Of a stretch of 5,156 nucleotides of DNA, positions 4,665 through 5,156 are shown one piece after another. Under the pieces are notes generated by a model, which was not told the origin of the DNA, searched no databases, and worked only from the letters and a program-made list of their open reading frames with translations. This stretch comes from Bacteroidales bacterium. GTDB taxonomy: Bacteria; Bacteroidota; Bacteroidia; Bacteroidales; Muribaculaceae. The DNA is taken from assembly GCA_900769345.1 (NCBI GenBank), contig CAAGGJ010000162.1:1-5156 (forward strand), written 5' to 3'. A program made the translations under genes and the position numbers. The stretch's first letter is position 1. The number at the start of each line of letters is the position of its first letter.

Positions 4665-5155
4665 GCTTTTCCGCTTTTTATCTTCGAGATATAAGCCGGT
4701 GATACACCAATCAGTTTGGCGAGTTGCCCTTGCGGCACATCGGGATAAAGTCTCAAAAACGCAGAAAGAAGTTCGGTCTTGCTCATCTGCTCAGGTTTTA
4801 CAACCGGCGGCTGTTCGGCAATCCGTGAATACACCAGCAGTGCCATCTGCTCGAAGTATTCCATACAGCGAATGGCATACTCCATCGGCTCTTTCCGCAT
4901 GAGGTTGTAGTCGCAACGCATGCCGCGTTGCTCAGCCAGGTCGAGAACGTGTACTATTCCGGCATAGCGGAGCACCTGTATCTGCAATTTGCTATAGATT
5001 GACGCCACATAGTCGCAGTCTGCCATTGCCTTTTTGTCTTGCAGATAGTTATGGTAGTCGTCATACAAGGCATCAGCCTCTTTGCCGAGCGACACCTCGC
5101 CGTCGGTGCTGCGTACTAGCGTGTAGTGGTTGCCATCGGGACTGTGATATATACC
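4658..5155 (-). CDS. DUF3987-type protein, C-terminal part, with helix-turn-helix tail (partial at right edge)
   Basis: The frame stays open to the window edge. A GTG at 5095 is internal, since the codons upstream (GIYHSPDGNHYTLVRSTDGE) read as protein. 165 residues are visible. The segment YDDYHNYLQDKKA, then SIYSKLQIQVLRYAGIVHVLD and AIRCMEYFEQMALLVYS, matches the remembered C-terminal part of DUF3987 proteins, which accompany primase-like genes in Bacteroidetes integrative elements and are probably linked to replication. The last 42 residues form a helix-turn-helix-like tail (LLSAFLRLYPDVPQGQLAK, then LIGVSPAYISKIKSG), roughly 4661-4786. This suggests DNA binding, and the palindromic array next to the stop codon is an obvious candidate site. 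The TAA stop is itself part of a GGTTAA hexamer. Assignment of the DUF is from memory. Confidence 0.7.
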   Translation of the reverse strand, partial: GIYHSPDGNHYTLVRSTDGEVSLGKEADALYDDYHNYLQDKKAMADCDYVASIYSKLQIQVLRYAGIVHVLDLAEQRGMRCDYNLMRKEPMEYAIRCMEYFEQMALLVYSRIAEQPPVVKPEQMSKTELLSAFLRLYPDVPQGQLAKLIGVSPAYISKIKSGKAG

Positions 5156-5156
5156 C

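Noticed and set aside
4636..4902. 88-aa open frame on the + strand
   Set aside because: It is a shadow of the DUF3987/HTH coding sequence on the - strand.
1..5156. CRISPR array, tRNA or rRNA
   Set aside because: No regularly spaced direct repeats with spacers, and no cloverleaf or rRNA-like segments were seen on either strand.

Overview
The window looks like accessory DNA from a Bacteroidota genome (Bacteroidales, Bacteroides/Prevotella-like), most likely part of an integrative or mobilizable element. Three things suggest this: a BT4734/VirE_N-type primase-like protein next to the C-terminal end of a DUF3987-type protein, a Bacteroidetes-style promoter (TTTC, 20 bp, TACCTTTG), and starts without clear Shine-Dalgarno sequences.

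Left part (1-1972, + strand). The tail of an unidentified protein ends inside an intrinsic terminator. A small hypothetical gene follows, and it is broken by a complete IS110-family element at about 341-1717. The element has a roughly 300-bp non-coding left end, an intact 346-aa DEDD/Tnp20 recombinase and a short right end. The left end encodes a well-defined bridge RNA at about 447-609. It folds into a closing stem and two arms, each with an internal loop. The guides can be read directly. One loop carries a copy of the left flanking DNA (AACTCTCAC). The other carries a copy of the element's right end (ATAGAAAG) and the complement of its left end (CTCTAA). This defines the element boundaries, the insertion site and the recombination core. 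Removing the element rejoins the small gene, which then stops just upstream of the next small gene (1748-1972). A terminator follows that gene.

Middle part (1973-3604). About 1.6 kb has no convincing protein gene. It holds diverged repeat pairs, hairpins with a recurring CGTTCTCC loop, a very long hairpin at 3221-3286, a G-rich structured segment ending in a terminator-like hairpin at 3395-3414, and further inverted repeats.

Right part (3605-5156, - strand). A DUF3987-type protein with a C-terminal helix-turn-helix runs in from the right edge. Downstream of it is a VirE_N/PriCT_2 primase-like gene. The 174 bp between them form a concentric palindrome of eight GGTTAA/TTAACC hexamers, probably a protein-binding operator or replication control site.

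The most exciting system here is the IS110 element with its readable bridge RNA. The mechanism is known from IS621, but this RNA, its guides and its target are worked out here from sequence alone. The palindromic hexamer array is the second most interesting feature.
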